Assembly: GCA_022821805.1 (NCBI GenBank)
Contig: JAJECX010000030.1
Coordinates: forward strand, 1 to 64,000
Direction: 5' to 3'
From: Anaerolineae bacterium
GTDB taxonomy: Bacteria > Chloroflexota > Anaerolineae > Aggregatilineales > Phototrophicaceae
Length of the DNA stretch: 64,000 bases
In this document: one piece after another, positions 40,541-49,191 of the stretch
Numbering within the stretch: position 1 is the stretch's first letter
Layout: the number at the start of each line of letters is the position of its first letter
The notes under the pieces: generated by a model
What the model saw: only the letters and a program-made list of their open reading frames with translations
Databases searched by the model: none
Told to the model about the DNA's origin: nothing
Program-made: the position numbers and the translations under genes

Positions 40541-41698
40541 ATGAACGATATCGTAATTATCGACGCTATCCGTAGTCCGCTGGGCAAACGAAACGGCTGG
40601 CTGCGCGAGCAGCATCCGGTCAAGCTCGGCGCCCATGTGGTCAGCGCCTTGCTGGAACGCAGCGCCCTGGAGAAATCGGCGATTGACCATGTGATATTCG
40701 GCTGCGTCAGCCAGGTCGCCGAACAGACGATGAATGTGGCGCGCAACGTCGTCCTCGATGCCGAGTTGCCGATTGAGACGGCAGCTACGACGGTCGATTT
40801 TCAATGCGGCAGCAGCCAGCAGGCGATTCATCTGGCGGCGGCGATGGTGGCTTCCGCGCAAGCCGACCTGGTCATCGCCGGCGGCGTCGAGAGCATGACG
40901 CGTGTGCCGATGGGTTCGAGCTTGGGCGGCGGCGCCTCCCCCTTTACCGACAACATCATGGAGGCCTACAACATAATCCCGCAAGGCATCGCCTCGGACG
41001 AGATCGCGGCGCTGTGGGGCATCACGCGCGCGGCGATGGATGAGCTGAGCTTGCTGAGTCACCGGCGCGCCTGGGCGGCGACAGAGAGCGGCGCGCTAGC
41101 GCGGGAAATCGCCCCGATTCAAGGCGTGGACGACGACGGCGAGTTGCGGATGATCGACCACGATCAGGGCATTCGACCGGCGACCACGCTGGAGAAGATG
41201 GCGTCGCTCGAGCCAGTTTTCACCAGCGATGGCGTCACCACCGCCGGCAACAGCAGCCAGATCAGCGATGGCGCCGCCGCCGTGCTGGTGACCAGCGCCG
41301 ACGGGGCGCGGCAGCTGGGATTGAATCCGCGCGCCCGCATCATCGCGGCGGTCACGGTCGGCAGCGATCCGCGCCTGATGCTCACCGGTCCGATTGCCGC
41401 GACGCAAAAGGCGCTGGAGAAGGCGGGCCTGGGCCTGGACGATATCGATGTCTTTGAAGTCAACGAAGCATTCGCCTCGGTGCCGCGGATCTGGGAAATG
41501 GACACCGGCGCCGATCTCGAGAAGGTCAATATCCATGGTGGCGCCATCGCCCTTGGGCACCCGCTCGGCGGCTCGGGCGCGCGCTTGATGACTGCTTTGA
41601 TCAACGCGCTGGAAACGACCGGCTCGCGTTATGGCTTGCAGACGATGTGCTGCGGCGGCGGCATGGCGACGGCGACTATCATCGAGCGGCTGGTCTAA
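40541..41698 (+). CDS. thiolase (acetyl-CoA C-acyltransferase)
   Basis: I start at MNDIVIIDAIRSPLGKRNGW (40541), preceded by GGAG at 7-10 bases; an ATG four codons earlier exists. The 385-residue enzyme has the nucleophile Cys89 in TVDFQCGSSQQ, GGVESMTRVPMG, the His in GHPLGGSGAR and the second Cys in CCGGGMATA. It catalyses reversible thiolytic cleavage or condensation of acyl-CoAs in beta-oxidation or biosynthesis. No other fatty acid gene is adjacent, so the direction is not clear. Confidence 0.9.
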   Translation: MNDIVIIDAIRSPLGKRNGWLREQHPVKLGAHVVSALLERSALEKSAIDHVIFGCVSQVAEQTMNVARNVVLDAELPIETAATTVDFQCGSSQQAIHLAAAMVASAQADLVIAGGVESMTRVPMGSSLGGGASPFTDNIMEAYNIIPQGIASDEIAALWGITRAAMDELSLLSHRRAWAATESGALAREIAPIQGVDDDGELRMIDHDQGIRPATTLEKMASLEPVFTSDGVTTAGNSSQISDGAAAVLVTSADGARQLGLNPRARIIAAVTVGSDPRLMLTGPIAATQKALEKAGLGLDDIDVFEVNEAFASVPRIWEMDTGADLEKVNIHGGAIALGHPLGGSGARLMTALINALETTGSRYGLQTMCCGGGMATATIIERLV

Positions 41699-41789
41699 CG
41701 CCATCTCAGCCCTTTCCTAAATCACTAGGGAAGGGAGACTTGGCAACTGACGCTAATCGGCAGCGCGCCTTGGTCGCTGGATTGCGCGA

Positions 41790-42977
41790 TCAGCCCGTCT
41801 GCCCGACCGGCGCCGGCGTAGCTTCCGCGCGAACGCCAATATCCTGTGGAGAACCGTCGGACGCCGCCCCCGCCGTGGCCGGCTCCCCCTGCTGCTGTTG
41901 ACAGGCGACTGCCGATTGATCTCGCCGCGCCGCCAGGTCGGCTCGGTTGACGCGGCTGTAGGCTGGCGTCAGTTCCAGCGCCGCCTCGAACTGCGTCTGC
42001 GCCGGGCAGTGATCGCCCTGCAGCGCCAGCGCCAGCGCATAGTTGCGCAGCGCCTCCTGCAGATCGCCCGCGATCGAGCCATTCACATAATCGCGTACGC
42101 CAAATTCATAATACATGCTGCTGAACTTGCGCACCGCTTCCGCCGGATTGGCGGCTTTGTAGCGTTGGCCGTCCAAATAGAGCAGGGCGATATAACGTTC
42201 GTGGTAGAGGTCTTCAATGCTGCCGTGTTCCTCGGCGCGGTCGGTCATCACGATCGCCTCTGACAGTCGCCCGCTGCGAAATAGCGCAAGCGCCTGCGCA
42301 GTTAGCGCGTCGAGAAAAAGTCGGCGCACCAGATCTCGCTGATAGTCGCCGTCGATGCTGATGATGGCGTCCAGCGTGTCGATGGCGGCGGGGTAATCGC
42401 GCAGGCTTAACGCGCTATTCGCTTCCGCCAGCAGGGCATCCAAATCGTACGCAATCGATATTTCGCCGCCGGTCGTTTCCACCGGTTCCGCCACTGTGGG
42501 CGCGATCGTCGGCAGAATTGGCGCCGACGTAGCGGTCGCCAGTGGCGTCGGGCTTGGTACCGAGGCGAGAAAGGCCGCGGTCGCGGTTGGCGCCAGCAGC
42601 GGCAGACAGGCCGGTGTTTGCGGCAAGCTCGCCAGATCGGCGAATCGGCTGCGCGCCAAACCCAGGTTGCCGGCATTCAGGTCCGCCGGGATGCGCTCGC
42701 ATTGCCCCTGGGCGTAAGCCTCGGCTGTAATGCTTGCTTCAGCGCGCGCGGTCGCCAGCCCCGAAGTCCAGCCGGCATAAACCGCGCCCATCACGATGAG
42801 ACCCATGATCAGCAGCAAGGCGAAAATGCCGAATGCCCAGAGCAGGCAAACAAGTCCGCGCCCGCGCCGCTTTTCGGCGTAATTTACGATTTGCGCATCC
42901 GGTGAGTTCACGCGCCGTCCCGCTGGTAGATCAGCCGCCCGCAGGCATCGGAGTGATATCCGCTGGTCTTGCCGCAA
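41790..42977 (-). CDS. single-pass membrane protein with TPR-like repeats
   Basis: The 395-residue frame may start at TTG 42977 or at a GTG near 42911. One membrane segment (LLWAFGIFALLLIMGLIVMG) lies near 45-68, followed by a Pro/Thr/Ala-rich linker. TPR-like helices come next (ALLAEANSALSLRDYPAAID, FRSGRLSEAIVMTDRAEEHG, EALRNYALALALQGDHCPAQ, FEAALELTPAYSRVNRADLA). The TPR part faces outside if the segment is an N-terminal anchor. Such proteins often support envelope assemblies. The partner is unknown. Confidence 0.65.
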   Translation of the reverse strand: MRQDQRISLRCLRAADLPAGRRVNSPDAQIVNYAEKRRGRGLVCLLWAFGIFALLLIMGLIVMGAVYAGWTSGLATARAEASITAEAYAQGQCERIPADLNAGNLGLARSRFADLASLPQTPACLPLLAPTATAAFLASVPSPTPLATATSAPILPTIAPTVAEPVETTGGEISIAYDLDALLAEANSALSLRDYPAAIDTLDAIISIDGDYQRDLVRRLFLDALTAQALALFRSGRLSEAIVMTDRAEEHGSIEDLYHERYIALLYLDGQRYKAANPAEAVRKFSSMYYEFGVRDYVNGSIAGDLQEALRNYALALALQGDHCPAQTQFEAALELTPAYSRVNRADLAARRDQSAVACQQQQGEPATAGAASDGSPQDIGVRAEATPAPVGQTG

Positions 42978-43001
42978 GCGTCTATTCCCGAGGCGGCGCG
43001 T

Positions 43002-43007
43002 ATTATA
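43002..43007 (-). promoter_or_regulatory. TATAAT -10 element of the TPR membrane protein gene
   Basis: The minus strand reads TATAAT at 43007-43002, 25 bases upstream of the frame start at 42977. It supports a start near 42977 or the GTG at 42911. The -35 is not well formed. Confidence 0.4.
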
Positions 43008-43163
43008 GTCCAGTTCAATTGCGCAAGCTAGCCAGCGCTTGCGCGGCTCTGCCTTGAACTCGCAGGATTAAGATTCAATGAATCTGTTGAAAATCTGTTA
43101 GAATAGTAGCGTGGTTTCGTTGTCGCGGGACCATGACCGATTATTCAAGGAGAAACTGCACCT

Positions 43164-44900
43164 ATGAACAAGCGAATCCGAATCACGATGGCTGTTTCGC
43201 TGCTGGTCGTTATGGCTATGCTCATAGCGCCGGCAGCGGCGCAAGATATGGGCAGTGGCGGCCCAATCATTGAACCCAATTTTGGCGACGACCCCACCAC
43301 TTTTAACCCGATTATCGCCAATGATGGCACGTCCTACGATGTCATCAACCGCATGTTCCCCGACTTCATCGGCGTCGATTCGGCGACCGTCCAGTACCTG
43401 GGCGGCGCAAAGGGGGCGATCGTCTCCAGTTGGGATATCGCCGACGATGGCGTCACTTACACCTTCCACTTGCGCGACGACATGGTCTGGAGCGACGGCG
43501 TGCCGATTACCGCGGGCGATGTCGCCTGGTTCCTTGACGCCGTCCTCAGTGGCGAGACGTCTACGCCGCGGCAGGAACTGTCGAACCGCGTGGAGAGTTA
43601 TGAAGTCGTCGATGATCACACGCTGACCATCGTTTTCAACGAGGCGAATTGTACGCTGATCGACACGCTCAGTCCGGTGTATCCGGTGCCGGCGCATGTT
43701 TATGAAGAAGCCTACGGCGATGATTACGCCGGCATGGACGAAAACGACTACAACCTGAATCCCGCCGTCACCGGCGGCGAGACCTTCGTCTTCTCCAACT
43801 TCCGCCCGGGCGAGCAGACTACCTTGCTGGCGAACAGCGATTTCGCCGATTCCGAACTTGGCGCCGTCATCCCGCAGGGTTGGGTCTTCAAAATCGTCAC
43901 CGACCAGGTTGTGCAGATGGAACAGTTCTTCGCAGGCGAACTGAGCTTCGTTGACAGCGTGCCGCAAGCCAACCGCGATGATGTCAAGGCGCGTGGCTCA
44001 GCTGGCGAATTTCAGACGTTTGAGACGCCCGCCAGCACCATCCGCTTCCTGTCGCTGAATGTGGCCGATCCCGCCAATCCGCAAGATGGCTTGGATGAAG
44101 ACGGCAATGTGATTGACCAAGGGCATCACCCGATTCTAGGCGACGTCCGCGTTCGTCAAGCGCTGAACTACGGCATGAACTTTGACGAGGTCAACGAAGG
44201 CGCTTTCTTCAACACAGGCGTGCCGGTCGCTTCGCACGTTCGCCCGACCGACTGGAGCTTCCCCGCAGGCTTGGAGCCCTATCCCTTTGATCCCGACAAG
44301 GCGATGGCGCTGCTGGATGAAGCCGGCTTCACCGATAGCGACGGCGATGGCGTACGCGAGTGCAACGGCTGTCAACACGCTGAAGCGGGCGCGCCCCTTG
44401 CCCTCTCAGTGAAAACCAACGCGGGCAATACCTCGCAGGAAGCGCTCTACACGATCCTGCAAGATCAATGGAATGAGCTGGGATTCCAAATCAATTTGGA
44501 ATTCGTCGAATTCGGCACGCTGGTCAGCGAATTCACGGCGCAGACTTACGATGCCATCGGTGTATTTTGGGGCTTGGCGACGCCGGCCAATCCCAACGGC
44601 ATCGCCGATATCTTCTTGCCGGAAGCCGATGTGGTCGGCGCCGGTTACAATACGCAGTCGTACAACAATCCGCGCCTGAACCAACTGATTGAAGAGGCGC
44701 GCAACCTGCCCGGCTGCGATATCGAAACGCGCAAGGCGATGTACGGCGAAGCCTATCAGATCCTGCGCGATGACTCGCCCTGGATTTGGATCAGCACCGG
44801 CAATGTCTTGCTGGCGGCGCAAACCAACATCGAGAATTGGGCGCCGCGCGCCGGCGGCTCGCGCTGGAATATCGATGCCTGGACGATCGAGGAGATGTAG
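43164..44900 (+). CDS. family 5 (peptide/nickel-type) ABC substrate-binding protein
   Basis: The 578-residue protein has AAGGAG before the start and a signal peptide (MNKRIRITMAVSLLVVMAML). The SBP family 5 pattern is clear: YTFHLRDDMVWSDGVPITAG, VRQALNYGMNFDEV and YPFDPDKAMALLDEAGF. A calcium-loop-like DSDGDG sits at residues 391-396, followed by ECNGCQ. It binds oligopeptides or other substrates for the two permeases that follow. No signal-peptidase II lipobox is obvious. Confidence 0.9.
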   Translation: MNKRIRITMAVSLLVVMAMLIAPAAAQDMGSGGPIIEPNFGDDPTTFNPIIANDGTSYDVINRMFPDFIGVDSATVQYLGGAKGAIVSSWDIADDGVTYTFHLRDDMVWSDGVPITAGDVAWFLDAVLSGETSTPRQELSNRVESYEVVDDHTLTIVFNEANCTLIDTLSPVYPVPAHVYEEAYGDDYAGMDENDYNLNPAVTGGETFVFSNFRPGEQTTLLANSDFADSELGAVIPQGWVFKIVTDQVVQMEQFFAGELSFVDSVPQANRDDVKARGSAGEFQTFETPASTIRFLSLNVADPANPQDGLDEDGNVIDQGHHPILGDVRVRQALNYGMNFDEVNEGAFFNTGVPVASHVRPTDWSFPAGLEPYPFDPDKAMALLDEAGFTDSDGDGVRECNGCQHAEAGAPLALSVKTNAGNTSQEALYTILQDQWNELGFQINLEFVEFGTLVSEFTAQTYDAIGVFWGLATPANPNGIADIFLPEADVVGAGYNTQSYNNPRLNQLIEEARNLPGCDIETRKAMYGEAYQILRDDSPWIWISTGNVLLAAQTNIENWAPRAGGSRWNIDAWTIEEM

Positions 44901-44967
44901 GCGAACCACAACAGAATCCTTAGGTCCTCCCAGAGTCCTGGGGGGACCATTCATATAGCATTGAGCT

Positions 44968-46095
44968 ATGTCCAAATACATCATTCGTCGTCTTTTGCAA
45001 GCCCTCCCGATTTTCATCGGCATTACTATCTTGTCTTATGGTCTCATGGCCATTTCGCCCGGCGGACCCGTCGAGGCGCTGGCTTTCAACAATCGCATGA
45101 AGCCGCGGGAAAAAGAAGAACTGATATACAAGCTCGGCATCAATGATCCCTTGCCTGTGCAATATCTCCGCTGGCTGCTGGGCGATGATTGGATGCGCTG
45201 GGACAGCGACGGCGATGGCTTAGCCGATGGTGCGGTGTTCTTCATCGACTTGTACGGACCGGTCTTGGATGACAGAGGCAAGCCGACGATTGACGAAACG
45301 ACAGGCGAGGCGCTAAGGCAGCCGCTGCCGCCAGGCGATCAGCGCGGCATCTTGCGTGGCGACTTCGGCAACTCAATCTACTTTAAGCGAGCTGCCCTTG
45401 ATGTCTTGGTCGAGCGCCTGCCCGCTACCGTAGAGCTAGGGATGACCGCTTTGGTTGTCGGCGTTGTGTTGGGCATCAGCGTGGGCGTCCTCGCAGCGGT
45501 GAACTATGGCGGCTGGTTTGATCAATCGAGTCGCATAGGCGCGGTCATCGTCAACTCCATACCGAATTTCGGTTTGGGTCTGCTGCTGCTGCTCTTTTTC
45601 GGTTCGACATTGCAGATATTGCCTTTGGGCGGTCGCTGTCGGACGACGCTTGACCCGACCTGCCCGCCGCTGCCCGAACGGCTGGAATACCTCATCCTGC
45701 CGACTATCGTGCTGGCGGCTGGCGCCGTCGCCGGGTATTCCCGCATCATGCGCTCCTCCATGCTTGATGTCGTATCCGAAGACTATATCCGCACCGCCCG
45801 CGCCAAAGGGCTTGGCGACCGCGCAATATGGCTGCGCCACGGCATGCGCAACGCTTTCATACCAATCGCAACATTTCTCGGTCCTTCAATTACATTTCTA
45901 TTGAGCGGCGCCGCCATTACTGAATCGGTATTCTCTTGGCCCGGCGTCGGGCGCCAGGCGGTAAACGCTGTGGTCCAGCGCGACTTCCCGGTTGTTATGA
46001 TCGTGGTCATCTACGCTTCGATCGCCAATATTCTGGGGTATTTGATTTCCGATATTCTCTACGGGATCATCGATCCCCGGATCGGCTACAACTAG
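44968..46095 (+). CDS. DppB-type ABC permease with an external Ca-loop insertion
   Basis: The 375-residue permease has six membrane segments and the BPD motif in RTARAKGLGDRAIWLRHGM. The first outside loop is longer than usual (residues about 40-150) and contains DSDGDGLAD at 79-87, then DLYGPVLDDRGKPTIDETTG. This stretch looks like a dockerin or EF-type calcium loop. RGDFGNSIYFKRAALDVLVE rejoins the normal family sequence. It pairs with the DppC-type permease 18 bases downstream. Confidence 0.88.
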   Translation: MSKYIIRRLLQALPIFIGITILSYGLMAISPGGPVEALAFNNRMKPREKEELIYKLGINDPLPVQYLRWLLGDDWMRWDSDGDGLADGAVFFIDLYGPVLDDRGKPTIDETTGEALRQPLPPGDQRGILRGDFGNSIYFKRAALDVLVERLPATVELGMTALVVGVVLGISVGVLAAVNYGGWFDQSSRIGAVIVNSIPNFGLGLLLLLFFGSTLQILPLGGRCRTTLDPTCPPLPERLEYLILPTIVLAAGAVAGYSRIMRSSMLDVVSEDYIRTARAKGLGDRAIWLRHGMRNAFIPIATFLGPSITFLLSGAAITESVFSWPGVGRQAVNAVVQRDFPVVMIVVIYASIANILGYLISDILYGIIDPRIGYN

Positions 46096-46113
46096 GGCAA
46101 GGGGCGAGCGCGC

Positions 46114-47028
46114 ATGGCAGTCAAGCGAAGAGAAGTCGCCCGTATGGGGCCAGCGGGCCAATCCCTCGTTGGCAAGTCGCTCACTTACAAGGCGCTGCAA
46201 TCGATCCGCCGTGATCGGTTGACGCTCGTCGCCCTGGGCTATATCGTGATTTTGACGATCATCACCGCCTCCGCGCCTTTTATCACTGATGTCGTCATGC
46301 AGGTTGACCCCAACGAACCCGCGACCGCCGATATTTTCACCCCGCCGCTGACCAAGGGCTATATTTTGGGCGCTGATGACATCGGTCGCGATCAACTGGC
46401 GCGTCTCTTGCATGCCGGCGGCGTATCGATGGCTATCGGCTTTTTCGGCGCGCTCTTTTCATCTACGATCGGCGTCGTGCTGGGTATGATCACCGGTTAC
46501 TTCGGCGGCCTCACTGACGACGCCTTTCACTGGATCATCACGACGCTGGATTCGATACCGTCATTGTTTCTACTGATTCTGCTGTCGTCGGTCTTATCCT
46601 TCTCCGCACAGTCTCTTGTCCTGGTCGTCACGCTGATCGGCTGGACCGGCACAACGCGTTTGATCCGCGGCCAGACGCTTTCCATCCGCGCCAAAGAATA
46701 CGTGCTCGCGGCCCAAGCGATGGGCGCCAGCCCATACCGCATTCTCTTTTTCCACATCCTGCCCAATCTGGTTTCGATCACCGTCGTACAACTTGCCCTG
46801 GGCATCGCCGGCTTGATCCTGGCTGAATCCGGCTTGAGCTACCTGGGCTTGGGCGTGCAGCCGCCGCAGGCTACCTGGGGCAATATGCTGACCAAGTCTT
46901 TCCAGTTCTTCCGTCATGGACCGCACCTTATCGTTTTCCCGATCTTAATGATATCCGTCACCGTGCTCTGCTTCTACATCATCGGCGATGGCATCCGCGA
47001 CGCCTTCGACCCCACCTTGCAGCGCTGA
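46114..47028 (+). CDS. DppC-type ABC permease
   Basis: The 304-residue permease begins after AGGGG and has the DppC N-terminal domain (ALQSIRRDRLTLVALGYIVI), GADDIGRDQLARLLHAGGVS and the coupling-helix region VLAAQAMGASPYRILFFHIL. It ends with ISVTVLCFYIIGDGIRDAFD. The ATPase genes (DppD/DppF type) are not in the window, so the importer must borrow or recruit ATPases coded elsewhere. Confidence 0.9.
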   Translation: MAVKRREVARMGPAGQSLVGKSLTYKALQSIRRDRLTLVALGYIVILTIITASAPFITDVVMQVDPNEPATADIFTPPLTKGYILGADDIGRDQLARLLHAGGVSMAIGFFGALFSSTIGVVLGMITGYFGGLTDDAFHWIITTLDSIPSLFLLILLSSVLSFSAQSLVLVVTLIGWTGTTRLIRGQTLSIRAKEYVLAAQAMGASPYRILFFHILPNLVSITVVQLALGIAGLILAESGLSYLGLGVQPPQATWGNMLTKSFQFFRHGPHLIVFPILMISVTVLCFYIIGDGIRDAFDPTLQR

Positions 47029-47038
47029 GCGGCCGCGC

Positions 47039-47068
47039 TTGACAGTTCAATCGTCCGCGTGATACACT
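47039..47068 (+). promoter_or_regulatory. promoter of the metG leader
   Basis: TTGACA (47039-47044), 18 bases, TACACT (47063-47068). The expected start of transcription, about seven bases on, coincides with the ATG of the leader peptide at 47076. Confidence 0.75.
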
Positions 47069-47075
47069 CGCCCGC

Positions 47076-47159
47076 ATGAAGAGTTATCATAGCGCCATTA
47101 CGATGCCTATGCGGATGCCGAGTGCTGCCGACGACAGACGGCTGGCGCCGCTTGCCTAG
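47076..47159 (+). CDS. 27-residue Met-rich leader peptide of metG
   Basis: The frame ATG-AAG-AGT-TAT runs 27 codons to TAG at 47157. Codons 10, 12 and 14 are ATG (TMPMRMPS), so three Met codons are packed in five, and the peptide has four in all. It ends before a transcription terminator that precedes the methionyl-tRNA synthetase gene. The promoter places the first transcribed base at this ATG, and no Shine-Dalgarno is present, so translation should be leaderless. Low charged tRNA-Met would stall ribosomes at these codons. Confidence 0.6.
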   Translation: MKSYHSAITMPMRMPSAADDRRLAPLA

Positions 47160-47210
47160 GCAGCGCAAAGCTGAATTTCAAGACCGTCTGTCAGCGACAG
47201 GCGGTTTTTT
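47133..47210 (+). promoter_or_regulatory. attenuator (antiterminator/terminator switch) upstream of metG
   Basis: GACAGACGG (47133-47141, inside the leader ORF) is the exact complement of CCGTCTGTC (47184-47192), the left arm of the terminator. Pairing these nine bases prevents the terminator. A small hairpin around TTGCC-TAGG-CAG (47150-47164) lies between. Ribosomes stalled at the Met codons (47103-47117) would leave 47133-47141 free to pair; ribosomes moving on to the TAG would come close to or over it. Confidence 0.65.
47183..47210 (+). terminator. intrinsic terminator in the metG leader
   Basis: ACCGTCTGTC (47183-47192), loop AGC, GACAGGCGGT (47196-47205), with one G-T wobble, then TTTTTTATTTG. 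It is 35 bases before the metG ATG and would end most leader transcripts unless the antiterminator forms. Confidence 0.9.
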
Positions 47211-47244
47211 ATTTGTCTACGCGGTCCAAGTGAGGGAGTGAATC

Positions 47245-49056
47245 ATGTCAGGGGAGTATATTCACGTATCGGTGGCTTGGCCCTACGCCAATGGCGACTT
47301 GCATATCGGGCATCTGGCCGGCGCCTACCTGCCGGCTGATATCTTCGCCCGCTATCATCGCCTGCGCGGCAATCATGTGCTGATGGTCAGCGGCTCCGAC
47401 AGCCATGGCACGCCGATCACGGTCGAGGCGGACAAGCGCGGACAGTCTCCGCTGGAGGTCTTCGAGCATTATCACGAACGCTTCCTGCGGACGCAGCAGA
47501 AAATCGGCGTCAGCTACGATCTCTTCACCCATACCGACACCGAGAATCATCATCAAGTGGCGCGCGACATTTTCACGCGGCTGCTGGAGCGCGGTTATCT
47601 CTACAAAGAAAAGCAGACCCTGCTCTACAGCGAGAGCGAGAAGCGCTTCTTGCCCGATCGCTATGTCGAGGGTACCTGTTATATCTGCAAGTATCCCCAC
47701 GCGCGCGGCGACCAATGCGAAAATTGCGGCAACCTGATGGACGCGATCCAGCTCATCGATCCGCGCAGCCGCAACAATCCCGATGAAAAGCTCATCCAGC
47801 GGGAATCGGAGCATTACTTCCTCGACCTGGCGCAATTCACCGCGCAGATCCTGGAATACCTGGCGGCGCATGAGCATCACTGGCGTCCCAATGTCAGCCG
47901 CTTCAGCCAGAACTTTGTCAAGGAGGGGCTGCGCGGCCGCCCGATCACGCGCGATATTGATTGGGGCATCCGCGTGCCGCTGGATGGCTGGGAAGACAAG
48001 CGCCTTTACGTCTGGTTTGACGCGGTCATGGGTTATTTCACCGCCAGCATTGAATGGGCGCATAACATCGGCGAGCCCGATGCCTGGAAAAAGTGGTGGT
48101 ACAACCCGGAAGCCAAAATCTACAACTTCATCGGCAAGGACAATATCCCCTTCCATACCATCATCTGGCAGGCCGAGCTGCTCGGCATTGACGGCATCTA
48201 CAACGAAGACGACCCGACCTACGGCGATATCCCGCTGCAGCTGCCCTTTGATGTGCCCGCCAACGAATTCATGAATATCGAGGGACAGCAATTCTCGACT
48301 TCGCGCAACTGGGCGGTCTGGCTGCCCGACTTGCTGGAGCGCTACCAAGCCGATGCCGTGCGCTTCTATGTCGCCCGCACCTTCCCCGAACGGCAAGACA
48401 GCGATTTCTCCTGGGATGGCTTTCTGGCGCGCGTCAACAATGAGCTGCTGGCGGCTTGGGGCAATCTGGTCAATCGCATGCTCGGTTTCGCTTTCAAGCG
48501 CTTTGATGGCGTCGTGCCGCAATACGATGCCTTGACCGAAGCGGACGAGGCGATCATCGCCAAGACCGAAGCGGGCTTTGAAAGCATCGGCGCGCTGCTG
48601 GACGCGGTCCAGCTCAAAGAGGCGCTGGAAGAGACGCTGTCGCTGGCGCGCGAGGTCAACGGCTGGCTCAACGAGCGCGAGCCCTGGAAGAAGCTGAAGC
48701 CCGACCGCGCCGATGCCGCCCGCTCGGTGTATACGGCGCTGCGCTGCATCGACAATTTGAAGCTCCTCTTCGCGCCTTTCACGCCTTTCAGCTCGCAGCA
48801 GGTGCACGAGATGCTCGGTTACGAGGGGCAGCTTTTTGGTGAGCTCGATATCGAGAAGTACAGCGAAGAGACGCGCGATCACCTGGCGCTGGTCTATGAC
48901 GGAAGCGCGGCGATAGGGCGGTGGCAGAAGAGTGGGCTGGCGGCGGGTCAGCGGCTGCGTTCGCCGAGTCCGCTCTTTGTGAAGCTGGATCCGGAGATTG
49001 TGGAGTTGGAGCGTCAGTATCTGGGGAAGGCGCGGGTGGAGGATCGGATTAGCTAA
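47245..49056 (+). CDS. metG: methionyl-tRNA synthetase
   Basis: The 603-residue class I synthetase has the HIGH motif (NGDLHIGHLAGAYLPADIFA), SGSDSHGTPITVEADKRG, a zinc-binding connective peptide with CYICKYPHARGDQCENCGNL, FIGKDNIPFHTIIWQAELLG and the KMSKS equivalent in GQQFSTSRNWAVWL. An anticodon-binding helical domain follows (VNGWLNEREPWKKLKPDRAD). The C-terminal dimerisation/tRNA-binding domain of longer MetRS proteins is absent. The ATG follows GGGAGTG. Expression is probably controlled by the upstream attenuator. Confidence 0.95.
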   Translation: MSGEYIHVSVAWPYANGDLHIGHLAGAYLPADIFARYHRLRGNHVLMVSGSDSHGTPITVEADKRGQSPLEVFEHYHERFLRTQQKIGVSYDLFTHTDTENHHQVARDIFTRLLERGYLYKEKQTLLYSESEKRFLPDRYVEGTCYICKYPHARGDQCENCGNLMDAIQLIDPRSRNNPDEKLIQRESEHYFLDLAQFTAQILEYLAAHEHHWRPNVSRFSQNFVKEGLRGRPITRDIDWGIRVPLDGWEDKRLYVWFDAVMGYFTASIEWAHNIGEPDAWKKWWYNPEAKIYNFIGKDNIPFHTIIWQAELLGIDGIYNEDDPTYGDIPLQLPFDVPANEFMNIEGQQFSTSRNWAVWLPDLLERYQADAVRFYVARTFPERQDSDFSWDGFLARVNNELLAAWGNLVNRMLGFAFKRFDGVVPQYDALTEADEAIIAKTEAGFESIGALLDAVQLKEALEETLSLAREVNGWLNEREPWKKLKPDRADAARSVYTALRCIDNLKLLFAPFTPFSSQQVHEMLGYEGQLFGELDIEKYSEETRDHLALVYDGSAAIGRWQKSGLAAGQRLRSPSPLFVKLDPEIVELERQYLGKARVEDRIS

Positions 49057-49068
49057 CTCCGCAAGTGG

Positions 49069-49094
49069 TGTAGGGGCGACTCTGTGAGTCGTCC
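49069..49094 (+). repeat. dispersed palindromic repeat, CTC/GAG inner stem
   Basis: TGTAGGGGCGACTCTGTGAG... ending GTCGTCC, 12 bases after the metG stop. One base in the outer stem has changed relative to 34170-34195. Confidence 0.8.
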
Positions 49095-49191
49095 GCTGCA
49101 GCTTTCGAATCAGAACTTTGGAGCATGGCGCGTCTGCAAACGTAGCCGAATTACTGTAACATAATCAAGTCGCTGATTTTGAAAGGTCTAA

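Noticed and set aside
47076..47210. T-box riboswitch in the metG leader
   Set aside because: The conserved T-box AGGGTGGNACCGCG sequence is absent and the leader is too short. The Met-codon ORF explains the structure better.
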